From SIG575 sp964474295 (GTDB lineage: Bacteria > Bacillota > Clostridia > Oscillospirales > Acutalibacteraceae), in assembly GCA_964474295.1 (NCBI GenBank), contig CAYYRN010000006.1, positions 1-56,553 of the forward strand: DNA of 56,553 bases, written 5' to 3'. The notes under the pieces were generated by a model. The model saw only the letters and a program-made list of their open reading frames with translations, made no database searches and was not told the DNA's origin. How positions within the stretch are numbered: position 1 is the first letter of the stretch; every line of letters starts with the position of its first letter. Positions 7,437-15,861 of this stretch are shown here, piece by piece. Both the position numbers and the translations under genes were made by a program.

Positions 7437-8672
7437 ATGATGAAAAAAGAAATTAAAAAAGTTGTTCTTGCTTATTCGGGCGGACTTGACACATCAATTA
7501 TTATTCCGTGGCTCAAAGAGCATTATAACAACTGTGAGGTTATTGCGGTTTCCGGTGATGTCGGACAGGGTACGGAGCTTGACGGACTTGAAGAAAAAGC
7601 AATTAACACAGGTGCTTCAAAGCTTTATATCGAAGATTTGAAGAAAGTTTTTGTTGAGGATTACATTTATCCCACAATTAAAGCCGGTGCGATTTATGAG
7701 GGTGAATATCTTCTCGGAACGGCATTTGCACGTCCCATTATCGCAAAGAGAATTGTCGAAATAGCAAAAGCCGAGGGTGCTGATGCAATTTGCCACGGCT
7801 GTACAGGTAAAGGTAACGACCAGGTACGTTTTGAGCTTGCAATTAAAGCTTTCGCTCCCGAAATGGAAATTATCGCTCCTTGGAGAACGTGGGAATTTAA
7901 GTCCCGTGACGAAGAAATCGAATATGCGGAAAAAATGGGTATTCCGCTTAAAATTAACAGAGAAACCAACTATTCCAAAGATAAGAACCTCTGGCATCTT
8001 TCACACGAAGGTCTTGACCTTGAAGACCCCGCAAACGAACCGCAGTACAACAAACCCGGCTTCCTTGAACTCGGCGTTTCTCCCGAACAGGCTCCCGATA
8101 AGGCAGAGTATGTAACGCTTACATTTGAAAAAGGCGAAGCCGTTGCTCTTAACGGAGAAAAAATGGAACCCGTGGATTTGGTTTGCAAGCTCAACGAAAT
8201 CGGCGGCAGAAACGGTGTGGGACTTATAGATATGGTTGAAAACCGTCTCGTAGGTATGAAATCGAGGGGTGTTTATGAAACTCCCGGCGGAACAATCCTT
8301 TTCAGAGCCCATCAGGTTCTTGAAACAATCTGCCTTGACAGAGATACTCAGCACTACAAAGCACTCATTTCTCAGCAGTTTGCCGACCTCGTATATTTCG
8401 GAAAATGGTTTACACCTCTTCGTGAAGCTCTTTCCGCTTTTGTTGATAAAACTCAGGAAACCGTTACGGGTGAGGTTAAACTCAAGCTTTACAAGGGCAA
8501 CATCATCAATGCCGGAGTAACTTCTCCCTACTCACTTTACAGTGAAGCTTTCGCAACGTTTGATGAGGATGACGTTTACGATCAGAACGATTCTGCCGGA
8601 TTTATAAATCTTTTCGGACTTCCGATTAAGGTTAAAGCCATTCTAGACAGCGAAAGAGAAGCAAATAAATAA
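7437..8672 (+). CDS. argG: Argininosuccinate synthase
   Basis: Joins citrulline and aspartate with ATP to form argininosuccinate, the seventh step of arginine synthesis. The 411 residues match the family. The PP-loop KKVVLAYSGGLDTSIIIPWL is at about residues 7-26, and CHGCTGKGNDQVRFE and EPQYNKPGFLELG follow in the expected order. GGAGG lies 6 nt before ATG 7437; a second in-frame ATG at 7440 is also acceptable. It is followed by a strong terminator and then argH, which has its own promoter. Confidence 0.97.
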   Translation: MMKKEIKKVVLAYSGGLDTSIIIPWLKEHYNNCEVIAVSGDVGQGTELDGLEEKAINTGASKLYIEDLKKVFVEDYIYPTIKAGAIYEGEYLLGTAFARPIIAKRIVEIAKAEGADAICHGCTGKGNDQVRFELAIKAFAPEMEIIAPWRTWEFKSRDEEIEYAEKMGIPLKINRETNYSKDKNLWHLSHEGLDLEDPANEPQYNKPGFLELGVSPEQAPDKAEYVTLTFEKGEAVALNGEKMEPVDLVCKLNEIGGRNGVGLIDMVENRLVGMKSRGVYETPGGTILFRAHQVLETICLDRDTQHYKALISQQFADLVYFGKWFTPLREALSAFVDKTQETVTGEVKLKLYKGNIINAGVTSPYSLYSEAFATFDEDDVYDQNDSAGFINLFGLPIKVKAILDSEREANK

Positions 8673-8692
8673 GCCGTAAAGCCTGTATTTGC

Positions 8693-8721
8693 TTGACAAT
8701 TATAATAAAAACTTTTAAAAT
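8693..8721 (+). promoter_or_regulatory. Sigma-A promoter of argH
   Basis: TTGACA (8693-8698), a 17-bp spacer and TAAAAT (8716-8721). The -10 runs into the argG terminator hairpin that starts at 8718, so termination and re-initiation share bases. Confidence 0.65.
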
Positions 8722-8754
8722 TAAGGGTGAAGAATTTTCACCCTTAATTTTTTA
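8718..8754 (+). terminator. Terminator after argG
   Basis: A 13-bp perfect stem, AAATTAAGGGTGA (8718-8730) with TCACCCTTAATTT (8738-8750), a 7-nt loop and a following T run. Confidence 0.85.
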
Positions 8755-8774
8755 CAGCGAAAGGATATTCCGAT

Positions 8775-10148
8775 ATGAAACTTTGGGCAGGACGTTTCTC
8801 AAAAGAAGCGGATAAAAAAACTAATGATTTTAATTCATCAATTTCATTCGACAGCAGAATGTTTAAGGAAGATATCGACGGCAGCATCGCTCATGCAACT
8901 ATGCTCAGCGAACAGGGTATTATTTCCGATGAAGATAAAGAAGCCATCGTAAACGGTCTTGAAAAAATAAAAAGCGAAATAATCGACGGTTCTCTGCAAA
9001 TTGACCCCGATGCGGAGGATATACATACTTTCATCGAAGGGGAGCTTACAAAAAGAATAGGCTCTGCCGGAAAGAGACTGCACACGGCAAGAAGCAGAAA
9101 TGACCAGGTTGCTCTTGATATAAAGCTTTATTTGAAAAAAGAATGTACCTCGCTTATTTCCCAGGTAAAAGAGCTTGAAAAAGTTATTGCATCACAGGCG
9201 GAAAAATATGCAGATGTCGTAATGCCGGGTTATACCCATATGCAGCGTGCCCAGCCGATAACGTTCGGGCATCACCTTTTGGCTTACGGGGAAATGTTCC
9301 TCAGGGATATAGGAAGACTTGAGGATTGCTTTAAAAGGATGGATTTTTGTCCGTTGGGCAGCGGTGCTTTGGCAGGTACAACTTATCCGATAAACCGTGA
9401 AAGAACGGCAGCTCTTCTCGGCTTTTCGGGTGCTACCGAAAATTCTCTTGACGGTGTTTCGGACAGAGATTTTTGCATTGAGCTTGCAAGCGCCATTTCA
9501 ATACTTATGATGCATTTGTCAAGAATGAGCGAAGAAATAATTCTTTGGTGTTCGTTTGAATTTAAGTTTATCGAGCTTGACGATGCTTTCTCCACAGGCT
9601 CAAGCATTATGCCGCAGAAGAAAAATCCCGATATTGCGGAGCTTGTAAGAGGCAAGGCAGGAAGAGTTTACGGCGACCTTATGACGCTGCTTGCGTTTAT
9701 GAAAGGCTTGCCTTTGGCTTACAATAAGGATATGCAGGAAGATAAGGATGCGATTTTTGATGCGGTTGATACAGTAAAGCTTTGCCTTACGGCATTTATC
9801 CCGATGATTGAAACTATGACGGTTATTCCGCAAAATATGAAAAAAGCGGCTCTCGGCGGCTTTATAAACGCAACAGACTGTGCCGATTTTCTTGTTTCAA
9901 AAGGACTTCCTTTCCGTGATGCCTACAAAGCAACGGGTGAGCTTGTTGCGATTTGCATTGAAAAAGGAACAACACTCGATGTTTTGCCGATAGAAGAATA
10001 CAAAAAAGTATGCGAATTGTTCGATGACGGAGTTTACGAAGCAATTTCCCTTGAAAGATGCGTTTCAATGCGTAAGCCTTTGGGAAGTCCCTGTCCCGAA
10101 AATGTGAAAAAACAATCAAAAAAGCTTCTTGAAAAAATAAGCGGATAA
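8775..10148 (+). CDS. argH: Argininosuccinate lyase
   Basis: Splits argininosuccinate to arginine and fumarate, the last step of arginine synthesis. The 457-residue protein opens MKLWAGRFSKEADKKTNDFNSS like other ArgH proteins. HTARSRNDQV and YTHMQRAQPITFGHHLLAY form active-site regions, and the fumarase/lyase signature GSSIMPQKKNPD is at about residues 275-286 with the catalytic serine loop. The gene follows argG on the same strand but behind a terminator and a separate promoter. The next gene, an ABC exporter, begins 23 bp after its stop and is probably co-transcribed. Confidence 0.97.
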   Translation: MKLWAGRFSKEADKKTNDFNSSISFDSRMFKEDIDGSIAHATMLSEQGIISDEDKEAIVNGLEKIKSEIIDGSLQIDPDAEDIHTFIEGELTKRIGSAGKRLHTARSRNDQVALDIKLYLKKECTSLISQVKELEKVIASQAEKYADVVMPGYTHMQRAQPITFGHHLLAYGEMFLRDIGRLEDCFKRMDFCPLGSGALAGTTYPINRERTAALLGFSGATENSLDGVSDRDFCIELASAISILMMHLSRMSEEIILWCSFEFKFIELDDAFSTGSSIMPQKKNPDIAELVRGKAGRVYGDLMTLLAFMKGLPLAYNKDMQEDKDAIFDAVDTVKLCLTAFIPMIETMTVIPQNMKKAALGGFINATDCADFLVSKGLPFRDAYKATGELVAICIEKGTTLDVLPIEEYKKVCELFDDGVYEAISLERCVSMRKPLGSPCPENVKKQSKKLLEKISG

Positions 10149-10171
10149 GTTAAAAAAGGGGGAAAATTTTT

Positions 10172-11932
10172 TTGGAAAAATCCGTTAAAAAAAAGAACCT
10201 TATACAAAACTTTTCTCTTATTAAAAGATTTTTTCCTTATTTAAAAAAACATTTAAAAACAGAACTCTGCGTTCTTGTATGTGCCGCCGTAACAGCGGTA
10301 AGCGAAATTGTTTTGCCTTTGATTGTAAGAGAAATTACGGATAGGGGAAAGACAATTACTTACGATTTTTTAATCACGGTTTGTTTGGCATATGTTGCGA
10401 TGAAAGCGGTTGAAAGTGTCGCAAGCTATTGTCAATCCTATTTCGGGCATAAAATGGGTACAAAAATAGAAAACGCAATGCGTGAAGATATGTTTGACCA
10501 TTTGCAAAAGCTTTCGTTTTCGTATTTTGACAACACAAAAATCGGTCAGTTAATGTCAAGAATGACTTCCGACCTTTTTGATGTCACAGAGTGGGCGCAT
10601 CATTTTCCCGAAATGGTTTTGATGACGGTTGTGAAATTTTTCGCAAGCTTTTACATCTTCGCAACAATGGATATACGTTTTGCTTTGGCGGTTTTTATAC
10701 TTTTTCCTTTTATGATTATTCTTACAAAGAAAACAAGGGGAAAAATGAGGGATACGTTTAAAGAAAACAGACACCAAATAGGTGAAATCAACGCAAGACT
10801 TGAAGACAGTCTTTTGGGTGTTAAGGTTGTGCGTTCGTTTACGAATGAAGAAACCGAAAAGAAAAAACTGCTTGCCGATTGTGACGAGTATATGAAAGTT
10901 AAAATCAGAGGATATAAGTATATGTCCCTGTTCCACGCAACGGTAAGTTTGATAAACGGTACAATGTACATTGCCGTTATCGCAATGGGTGCGTGGCTGA
11001 TGAAAAACGGCAAAATAGCGGCGGGCGATTTTGCCGCAAGCTTGCTTCTTGTTTCAACGCTTTTAAGCTCCATAAGAAGTATTGTGGATTTCAGCGAACA
11101 GTTCAGCAGAGGTGTTACCGGTGTTGAAAGATTTACGGAAATAATGGATGAAATTCCCGAAATTGCCGACAGCGAAAATGCCGTGGATATCGAAAACGTT
11201 CAAGGCGAAATTGAGTTTAAAGATGTTTCTTTCAGCTATGTCAAGGGCGAAAAACAAATTTTACGCAATTTGAATCTTCATTTGAAAAAGGGCGAAAATA
11301 TGGCTCTTGTAGGCCCCAGCGGCGGAGGAAAAACAACCCTGTGCAACCTTATTCCGCACTTTTACGAAATCGAAAGCGGAGAAATTTTGGTTGACGGAAT
11401 AAATATAAAGGACATTACCTTGCGTTCGCTTCGCAAAAACATAGGCGTTGTGGCACAGGAAGTGTATTTGTTCAGCGGAACGGTGCGTGATAATTTAATT
11501 TACGGCAAACCCGATGCCACCGAAGAAGAAATAATCGAAGCGACAAAGCAGGCAGGAGCTTATGATTTCATAAAAGCTTTGCCGAACGGCTTTGATACAT
11601 ACATCGGTGAGCGTGGGGTAAAGCTTTCCGGCGGTCAAAAACAGAGAATTTCCATTTCAAGAGTGTTTTTGAAAAATCCTCCGATATTGCTTCTTGACGA
11701 GGCAACCTCAGCACTCGATAACGAAAGCGAAAAGCTTGTGCAGGAATCGCTTGAACGTTTGGCAAAGGGAAGAACAACTCTTACCGTTGCACACCGCCTT
11801 ACAACGATAAAAAATGCGGATGAAATTGTCGTGCTTACGGAAGACGGAATAGCTGAAAAAGGCTCACATAAGGAGCTTATCGAAAAAGGCGGAATTTACA
11901 GCAATATGTACAGTATGTACGCAACAATATAA
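10172..11932 (+). CDS. ABC exporter, fused membrane and ATPase domains (MsbA/LmrA type)
   Basis: A half-transporter that should work as a homodimer to export a lipid, drug or peptide; the substrate cannot be told. Residues 1-320 hold about six membrane segments (for example ELCVLVCAAVTAVSEIVLPLIV and PEMVLMTVVKFFASFYIFATM). The C-terminal ATPase has Walker A GPSGGGKTTLCNL (about residues 384-396), the Q-loop VVAQEVYLF, the signature LSGGQKQR, Walker B ILLLDEATSALD and the switch histidine in TVAHRLTTI. The start is TTG at 10172, preceded by AAGGGGG; no in-frame ATG fits. The 586-residue length is standard. It lies between argH and a fucose mutarotase, so its neighbours do not reveal the cargo. 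Confidence 0.9.
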   Translation: MEKSVKKKNLIQNFSLIKRFFPYLKKHLKTELCVLVCAAVTAVSEIVLPLIVREITDRGKTITYDFLITVCLAYVAMKAVESVASYCQSYFGHKMGTKIENAMREDMFDHLQKLSFSYFDNTKIGQLMSRMTSDLFDVTEWAHHFPEMVLMTVVKFFASFYIFATMDIRFALAVFILFPFMIILTKKTRGKMRDTFKENRHQIGEINARLEDSLLGVKVVRSFTNEETEKKKLLADCDEYMKVKIRGYKYMSLFHATVSLINGTMYIAVIAMGAWLMKNGKIAAGDFAASLLLVSTLLSSIRSIVDFSEQFSRGVTGVERFTEIMDEIPEIADSENAVDIENVQGEIEFKDVSFSYVKGEKQILRNLNLHLKKGENMALVGPSGGGKTTLCNLIPHFYEIESGEILVDGINIKDITLRSLRKNIGVVAQEVYLFSGTVRDNLIYGKPDATEEEIIEATKQAGAYDFIKALPNGFDTYIGERGVKLSGGQKQRISISRVFLKNPPILLLDEATSALDNESEKLVQESLERLAKGRTTLTVAHRLTTIKNADEIVVLTEDGIAEKGSHKELIEKGGIYSNMYSMYATI

Positions 11933-11957
11933 TTTTTAAAAAGAAAGGGTTTTCATT

Positions 11958-12383
11958 ATGCTTAAAAACATTCCTTCAATTTTACCACCGGAGCTTCTCA
12001 AAATTCTTATGGAAATGGGACACGGTGACGAGCTTGTAATCGGTGACGGAAATTTTCCCGCAGCCGCCTGCGCACAGAGGCTTGTACGTTGTGACGGACA
12101 TTCCGTACCCGCAATTCTCGATGCGATTTTAAAGCTTTATCCTCTTGACACTTATGTTGATGCACCCGTTGCACTTATGGATAACGCAGACAAAGAAAAC
12201 AGACCTCCCATTTGGGCGGAATACGAAAGTATTGTCGAAAAAAACGAGGGCAAAAAGAATTTTGAGCTTGTCGAACGTTTCGATTTTTATGACAGAGCAA
12301 AAAAAGCGTATGCCATTGTTTCAACGGGTGAGACGGCAATTTACGCAAATATCATAATCAAAAAAGGTGTAGTTATCGAATAA
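11958..12383 (+). CDS. fucU: L-fucose mutarotase (RbsD/FucU family)
   Basis: Interconverts the alpha and beta anomers of L-fucose to feed its catabolism. The 141-residue protein contains the family features MGHGDELVIGDGNFPA (about residues 16-31) and the C-terminal RAKKAYAIVSTGETAIYANIIIKKGV with the catalytic and sugar-binding region. Length and the C-terminal pattern fit FucU better than RbsD. It lies immediately before a rhamnulokinase-type kinase, which suggests a 6-deoxysugar salvage pair; isomerase and aldolase genes are not in the window. Confidence 0.88.
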   Translation: MLKNIPSILPPELLKILMEMGHGDELVIGDGNFPAAACAQRLVRCDGHSVPAILDAILKLYPLDTYVDAPVALMDNADKENRPPIWAEYESIVEKNEGKKNFELVERFDFYDRAKKAYAIVSTGETAIYANIIIKKGVVIE

Positions 12384-12398
12384 ATTGGAGTGATTAAA

Positions 12399-13862
12399 TT
12401 GACACGAGTTCTTGCATTTGATTTCGGTGCCTCAAGCGGAAGGGCAATTCTCGGAAAATTTGAAAACGGAAAAATCGAACTTGAAGAAATTCACCGTTTT
12501 TCAAACGACCCCGTAAGTGTGAACGGCACAACCTATTGGGATGTTTTGCGTCTTTTTTATGAAATAAAGCAGGGCATAATCAAAGCAAAGCAGGCGGGAG
12601 GATTTGACAGCATAGGAATAGACACATGGGGTGTTGATTTCGGCTTGCTTGATGAGTTCGGTTGCTTGCTTGAAAACCCGATACATTACCGTGACAAAAG
12701 AACTGTCGGAATGATAGAGGAAGCCGAAAAATACATTTCAAAAAAAGAAATGTACGGCATAACGGGCATACAGTTTATGGAGCTTAACACAATTTTTCAA
12801 TTGCTTGCGCTGAAAAAAGAACGTCCGCATATTTTGGAAAAAACAGACAAAATGCTGTTTATGCCCGACCTTTTCGCATATATGCTCACGGGCGAAAAAA
12901 ATACGGAATACTCAATCGCAACCACGTCGCAGATGATTGATTTGAAAACAAATTCCTGGTCGGAGGTTTTGCTTGACAAGTTCGGCATAAAAAAAGATAT
13001 CTTCGCTCCCATAGTAAAAAGCGGAACGAAGGTAGGAAAATTAAGCGACGAAATTTGCGAAGAATGTGGCGTTTCGCCGGTTCCGGTAATTGCTGTTTGC
13101 GAACACGATACGCAGTCGGCTATAAGCGCCGTGCCGTGTCCCGACGGAGATTTTGCTTTTATCAGCAGCGGAACGTGGTCGCTTTTCGGAACAGAGCTTG
13201 ACAATCCCGTAGTTAACGACACCACGTTTGAAATTAATGTCACAAACGAAGGCGGATACGATTTTTCAACGGGATTTCTCAAAAATATAATCGGTTTGTG
13301 GCTCATTCAGGAAAGCCGCCGTCAATGGGCAAGAGAGGGCAAAAATTATTCTTATGCCGAGCTTGAAAAGCTTGCTTTGCAAGCCGAACCCTTTAAATGC
13401 TTTATCGACCCCGATGCTCCCGAATTTGTACCTCACGGAAACATTCCCGAAAGAGTTCGTGAATTTTGCAGAAGAACAAACCAATATGTACCGGAAACAG
13501 TCGGTGAGATAATGCGTTGTATTTACGAAAGTCTTGCTATGAAGTACAAAGAAACGTTTGAAAAAATCAAAGAATGTACGCAAAAGGATTATCCCGCAAT
13601 TCACGTCATAGGCGGCGGAACAAAGGATACGCTTCTTTGTCAGCTTACAGCCGACGCTTGCGGCTGTGAAGTTAAGGCAGGGCCGATAGAAGCTACCGTT
13701 TTGGGAAATATTGCGGTTCAGCTTATTTCTCACGGAGAAATCAAAGACATAAAAGAAGCAAGAAAGATTATTTCTTCAAGCGAAAATGTTTCGACATACA
13801 AACCGAAAAACAGCGAATTGTGGTCGGAAAATTTTGAAAAATACAAAGCCGCTGTAAAATAA
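12399..13862 (+). CDS. rhaB: Rhamnulokinase (FGGY family)
   Basis: Phosphorylates L-rhamnulose, or a related 6-deoxyketose such as L-fuculose, with ATP. The FGGY fold opens with the phosphate-1 motif VLAFDFGASSGRAILGKF, and GIDTWGVDFGLLD, SSGTWSLFG (phosphate 2) and HVIGGGTKDTLLCQLTADACG (adenosine motif) follow in order. The start is best set at TTG 12399 (MTRVLAFDFG) because TTGGAG lies 8 nt upstream; a GTG at 12390 would overlap that ribosome site. The length is 487 residues. It is only 15 bp after fucU, so fuculose is a realistic alternative substrate. Confidence 0.88.
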   Translation: MTRVLAFDFGASSGRAILGKFENGKIELEEIHRFSNDPVSVNGTTYWDVLRLFYEIKQGIIKAKQAGGFDSIGIDTWGVDFGLLDEFGCLLENPIHYRDKRTVGMIEEAEKYISKKEMYGITGIQFMELNTIFQLLALKKERPHILEKTDKMLFMPDLFAYMLTGEKNTEYSIATTSQMIDLKTNSWSEVLLDKFGIKKDIFAPIVKSGTKVGKLSDEICEECGVSPVPVIAVCEHDTQSAISAVPCPDGDFAFISSGTWSLFGTELDNPVVNDTTFEINVTNEGGYDFSTGFLKNIIGLWLIQESRRQWAREGKNYSYAELEKLALQAEPFKCFIDPDAPEFVPHGNIPERVREFCRRTNQYVPETVGEIMRCIYESLAMKYKETFEKIKECTQKDYPAIHVIGGGTKDTLLCQLTADACGCEVKAGPIEATVLGNIAVQLISHGEIKDIKEARKIISSSENVSTYKPKNSELWSENFEKYKAAVK

Positions 13863-13871
13863 AATTTAAAG

Positions 13872-13907
13872 CACCGCCGTTAATCCCACTGTCGGGGTTC
13901 GGCGGTG
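13872..13907 (-). terminator. Hairpin between rhaB and tspO
   Basis: CACCGCCG (13872-13879) pairs with CGGCGGTG (13900-13907). On the minus strand a T-rich stretch follows, so it best ends tspO, and it may also stop rhaB readthrough. Confidence 0.55.
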
Positions 13908-13911
13908 TCGG

Positions 13912-14385
13912 TTATCGGTTTAAAAGAAATATGGCGAAATTCAAATATCCCGCAAACGTTACCCAGATAATGTAAGGAATCATAATAATTCCGGCAGGTT
14001 TTGAAATTTTGTAAAAAAGAACGGTTGTAATAACAATAAAAGCAAGCATTGCCAGCAGCCAGAAAAAAGCAAAAAGATATGCTTGCATATTGAAAAAAAT
14101 AAGTGACCAGAAAAAATTAAAAATGAGTTGTATTGCGTAAAAAATAAGAGAATTTTTTATTTTATCTTTTGATGCGTTTGATGTAAAAACGAGATAAGCC
14201 GCAATTCCCATAAGAATGTAGAGAATTGACCAAACAACGGGAAACAGCCACGCAGGGGGCGAAAGAGGAGGCTGATTAAGCTCTCCGAAAGCTTTCATAC
14301 TGTCTGATGTGAGCAGTGCGGAAAAGCCTCCGACTGCAAGGGGAATAAAAATGTTGATAAGAAGCGGTTTGAGTTTAACAGTCAA
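13912..14385 (-). CDS. TspO/MBR family membrane protein
   Basis: A 157-residue protein with five predicted membrane helices. It has the TspO hallmarks: PPLSPPAWLFPVVWSILYILMGIAAYLV (about residues 38-65), with the conserved P-P-x-W-x-F-P-x-V-W segment, then NFFWSLIFF and WVTFAGYLNFAIFLLN at the end. Bacterial TspO proteins bind porphyrins and affect stress responses; the role here is unknown. TTG at 14385 is chosen because GAGGTG lies 6 nt upstream; an upstream ATG would add 11 residues with no ribosome site. It converges with rhaB. Confidence 0.87.
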   Translation of the reverse strand: MTVKLKPLLINIFIPLAVGGFSALLTSDSMKAFGELNQPPLSPPAWLFPVVWSILYILMGIAAYLVFTSNASKDKIKNSLIFYAIQLIFNFFWSLIFFNMQAYLFAFFWLLAMLAFIVITTVLFYKISKPAGIIMIPYIIWVTFAGYLNFAIFLLNR

Positions 14386-14441
14386 AAAAATCACCTCGTT
14401 ATATTTTATACGCAACAAAATAACTTATTCCCAAAATTAAG

Positions 14442-14470
14442 TTGTAATAAATAAAAAATTGTGATAAAAT
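14442..14470 (+). promoter_or_regulatory. Promoter of the tRNA-Arg gene
   Basis: TTGTAA (14442-14447), a 17-bp spacer and TAAAAT (14465-14470), ending 11 bp before the mature tRNA. Confidence 0.7.
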
Positions 14471-14481
14471 AAAAAAGATGT

Positions 14482-14558
14482 CCGTCCGTAGCACAACCGG
14501 ATAGTGCAGCAGATTCCGATTCTGAAGGTCGGGGGTTCAAATCCTCTCGGGCGGGCCA
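14482..14558 (+). tRNA. tRNA-Arg (anticodon CCG)
   Basis: The acceptor arm CCGTCCG (14482-14488) pairs with CGGGCGG (14548-14554), with one G-U pair. The D arm is GCAC/GTGC. The anticodon loop TTCCGAT carries CCG, reading the CGG arginine codon, with one G-A mismatch at the top of the stem. The T arm has the TTCAAAT loop. CCA is encoded at 14556-14558. It has its own promoter and terminator. Confidence 0.93.
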
Positions 14559-14592
14559 AAGGGGCTGAAAAACATTTGTTTTTCAGCCCCTT
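14559..14592 (+). terminator. Terminator of tRNA-Arg
   Basis: A 14-bp stem, AAGGGGCTGAAAAA with TTTTTCAGCCCCTT, starts directly after the CCA end. It is symmetrical enough to also end the leftward gene at 14611. Confidence 0.85.
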
Positions 14593-14610
14593 ACGTCTTG
14601 TTTTTTTGTT

Positions 14611-15747
14611 TTACATAAGTGCGGTTTTAACAAGCAATACGCATTTCCAGAAAAGCACCGAAATCGCATCGAAAATATTTTCCGATTTTTCATATGCTTT
14701 GTAGCTTGAATCCGTCAAAATATCCGTGTTGCCGACAATAAGGTTATCGATAATTCCGTTTCCGCCGAATTGACCGACAGACAAAACAACATTTTTGCAT
14801 CCTTTTGTCAAGCCTCCCATTTTGAAGTTGGAAAGGTTTGAATTAAATTTCTTTTCAGCTTTAAATCCCGTGTATGTATAGCTGCTGTCCGTAGAATTCC
14901 ACCAATAGCAAAAGCAGTCGGAAAACACGCTGTCACTGTTGCAGACGGTTTTAAAGCCTGTTGCGAATTGGTCGCTGTAACAGTAGTTAAACCAATTTCC
15001 TCCCGTCTCCTCAACAAAACCGCAGCTTCCCTGAAAATCACTTTTATACGCACCGAAAAGCGGATGAATATTTCGCATAACATTTCCCGCCGAACGCAGT
15101 ATAACTCCGGTGTAAACACCGCCGATGCGTATGTTTGTAAGGGTGTTATCGTGTCCCTCAAGAATTATTCCGACAGATTCGGTTTTTCCGTTTCCGCTTA
15201 TGTTAACGCCCGTTATGTCGGCATCTGACGAGCCGTTGTTTGCACCGTACATTATGCGAAGCCCCGTAACGGTGTTTTTGATTGAAGTGTTTCTCACAGC
15301 CGTTTCTCTTCCGCTGTTTACGGAAACACCGTCGGCAATTCCGTTGCCGTCGATTATTCCGCCGTCGAGTGAATAGTTACTGCCCGCAACCGCTACCGTG
15401 TTGTACGGATTTTTGCCTCCGAGCTGAATTATCGCTTCGCCTGTTTGCCATTCACCCGTTGCTTTTATCACCGCAAAATCGGAGAGCTTTAACGATACGC
15501 TCTTTTTGGGGTCAGCCGGTGTGTAAATCGGTTTTGAAACGATGTATTCGCCGTCAGGGAAAAACAGTGTTCTGTTCGGGTTTTCGTCTATAAGCTTCTG
15601 TATGCTGTCGGAAACATCTTCACCGCTGTCGGCGGAAAAATAATCCGTCACGCAAAGGTAAGTTTCTTTTGCAAACGCAGGCAGACAAAAGATTTGAAGC
15701 ACTGCGGCAACGGCGACAAAAACCGAAATCAATTTTTTAATTTTCAT
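14611..15747 (-). CDS. Secreted right-handed beta-helix protein (pectate-lyase-like fold)
   Basis: An exported protein of 378 residues with a clear signal peptide (MKIKKLISVFVAVAAVLQIF, cleavage near AFA-KE). The mature part begins with the pectate-lyase/GH28-like opening SDSIQKLIDENPNRTLFFPDGEYIVSK. Many short repeats rich in N, G and hydrophobic residues follow (NYSLDGGIIDGNGIADGVSVN, NTSIKNTVTGLRI, ADITGVNISGN), the pattern of a parallel beta-helix. No catalytic motif can be assigned, so it may be a lyase, hydrolase or non-catalytic polysaccharide binder. ATG at 15747 follows GGGAGG; upstream in-frame codons lack a ribosome site. Confidence 0.75.
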   Translation of the reverse strand: MKIKKLISVFVAVAAVLQIFCLPAFAKETYLCVTDYFSADSGEDVSDSIQKLIDENPNRTLFFPDGEYIVSKPIYTPADPKKSVSLKLSDFAVIKATGEWQTGEAIIQLGGKNPYNTVAVAGSNYSLDGGIIDGNGIADGVSVNSGRETAVRNTSIKNTVTGLRIMYGANNGSSDADITGVNISGNGKTESVGIILEGHDNTLTNIRIGGVYTGVILRSAGNVMRNIHPLFGAYKSDFQGSCGFVEETGGNWFNYCYSDQFATGFKTVCNSDSVFSDCFCYWWNSTDSSYTYTGFKAEKKFNSNLSNFKMGGLTKGCKNVVLSVGQFGGNGIIDNLIVGNTDILTDSSYKAYEKSENIFDAISVLFWKCVLLVKTALM

Positions 15748-15810
15748 AATCAAAGCCTCCCGTTTTTTCTTAATTATATCAAACATAAAAGCAATTTTCA
15801 ATATAAAAAC

Positions 15811-15841
15811 GAGCTGTAAAAACATCAAGTCCTTACAGCTC
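15811..15841 (-). terminator. Terminator of the MATE gene (AGCTGTAA-type repeat, copy 1)
   Basis: GAGCTGTAA (15811-15819) pairs with TTACAGCTC (15833-15841); on the minus strand GTTTTTAT follows. The stem core recurs at 17254, 48627 and 49885. Confidence 0.8.
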
Positions 15842-15861
15842 ATTTCAATCGTTTAAGTTTT

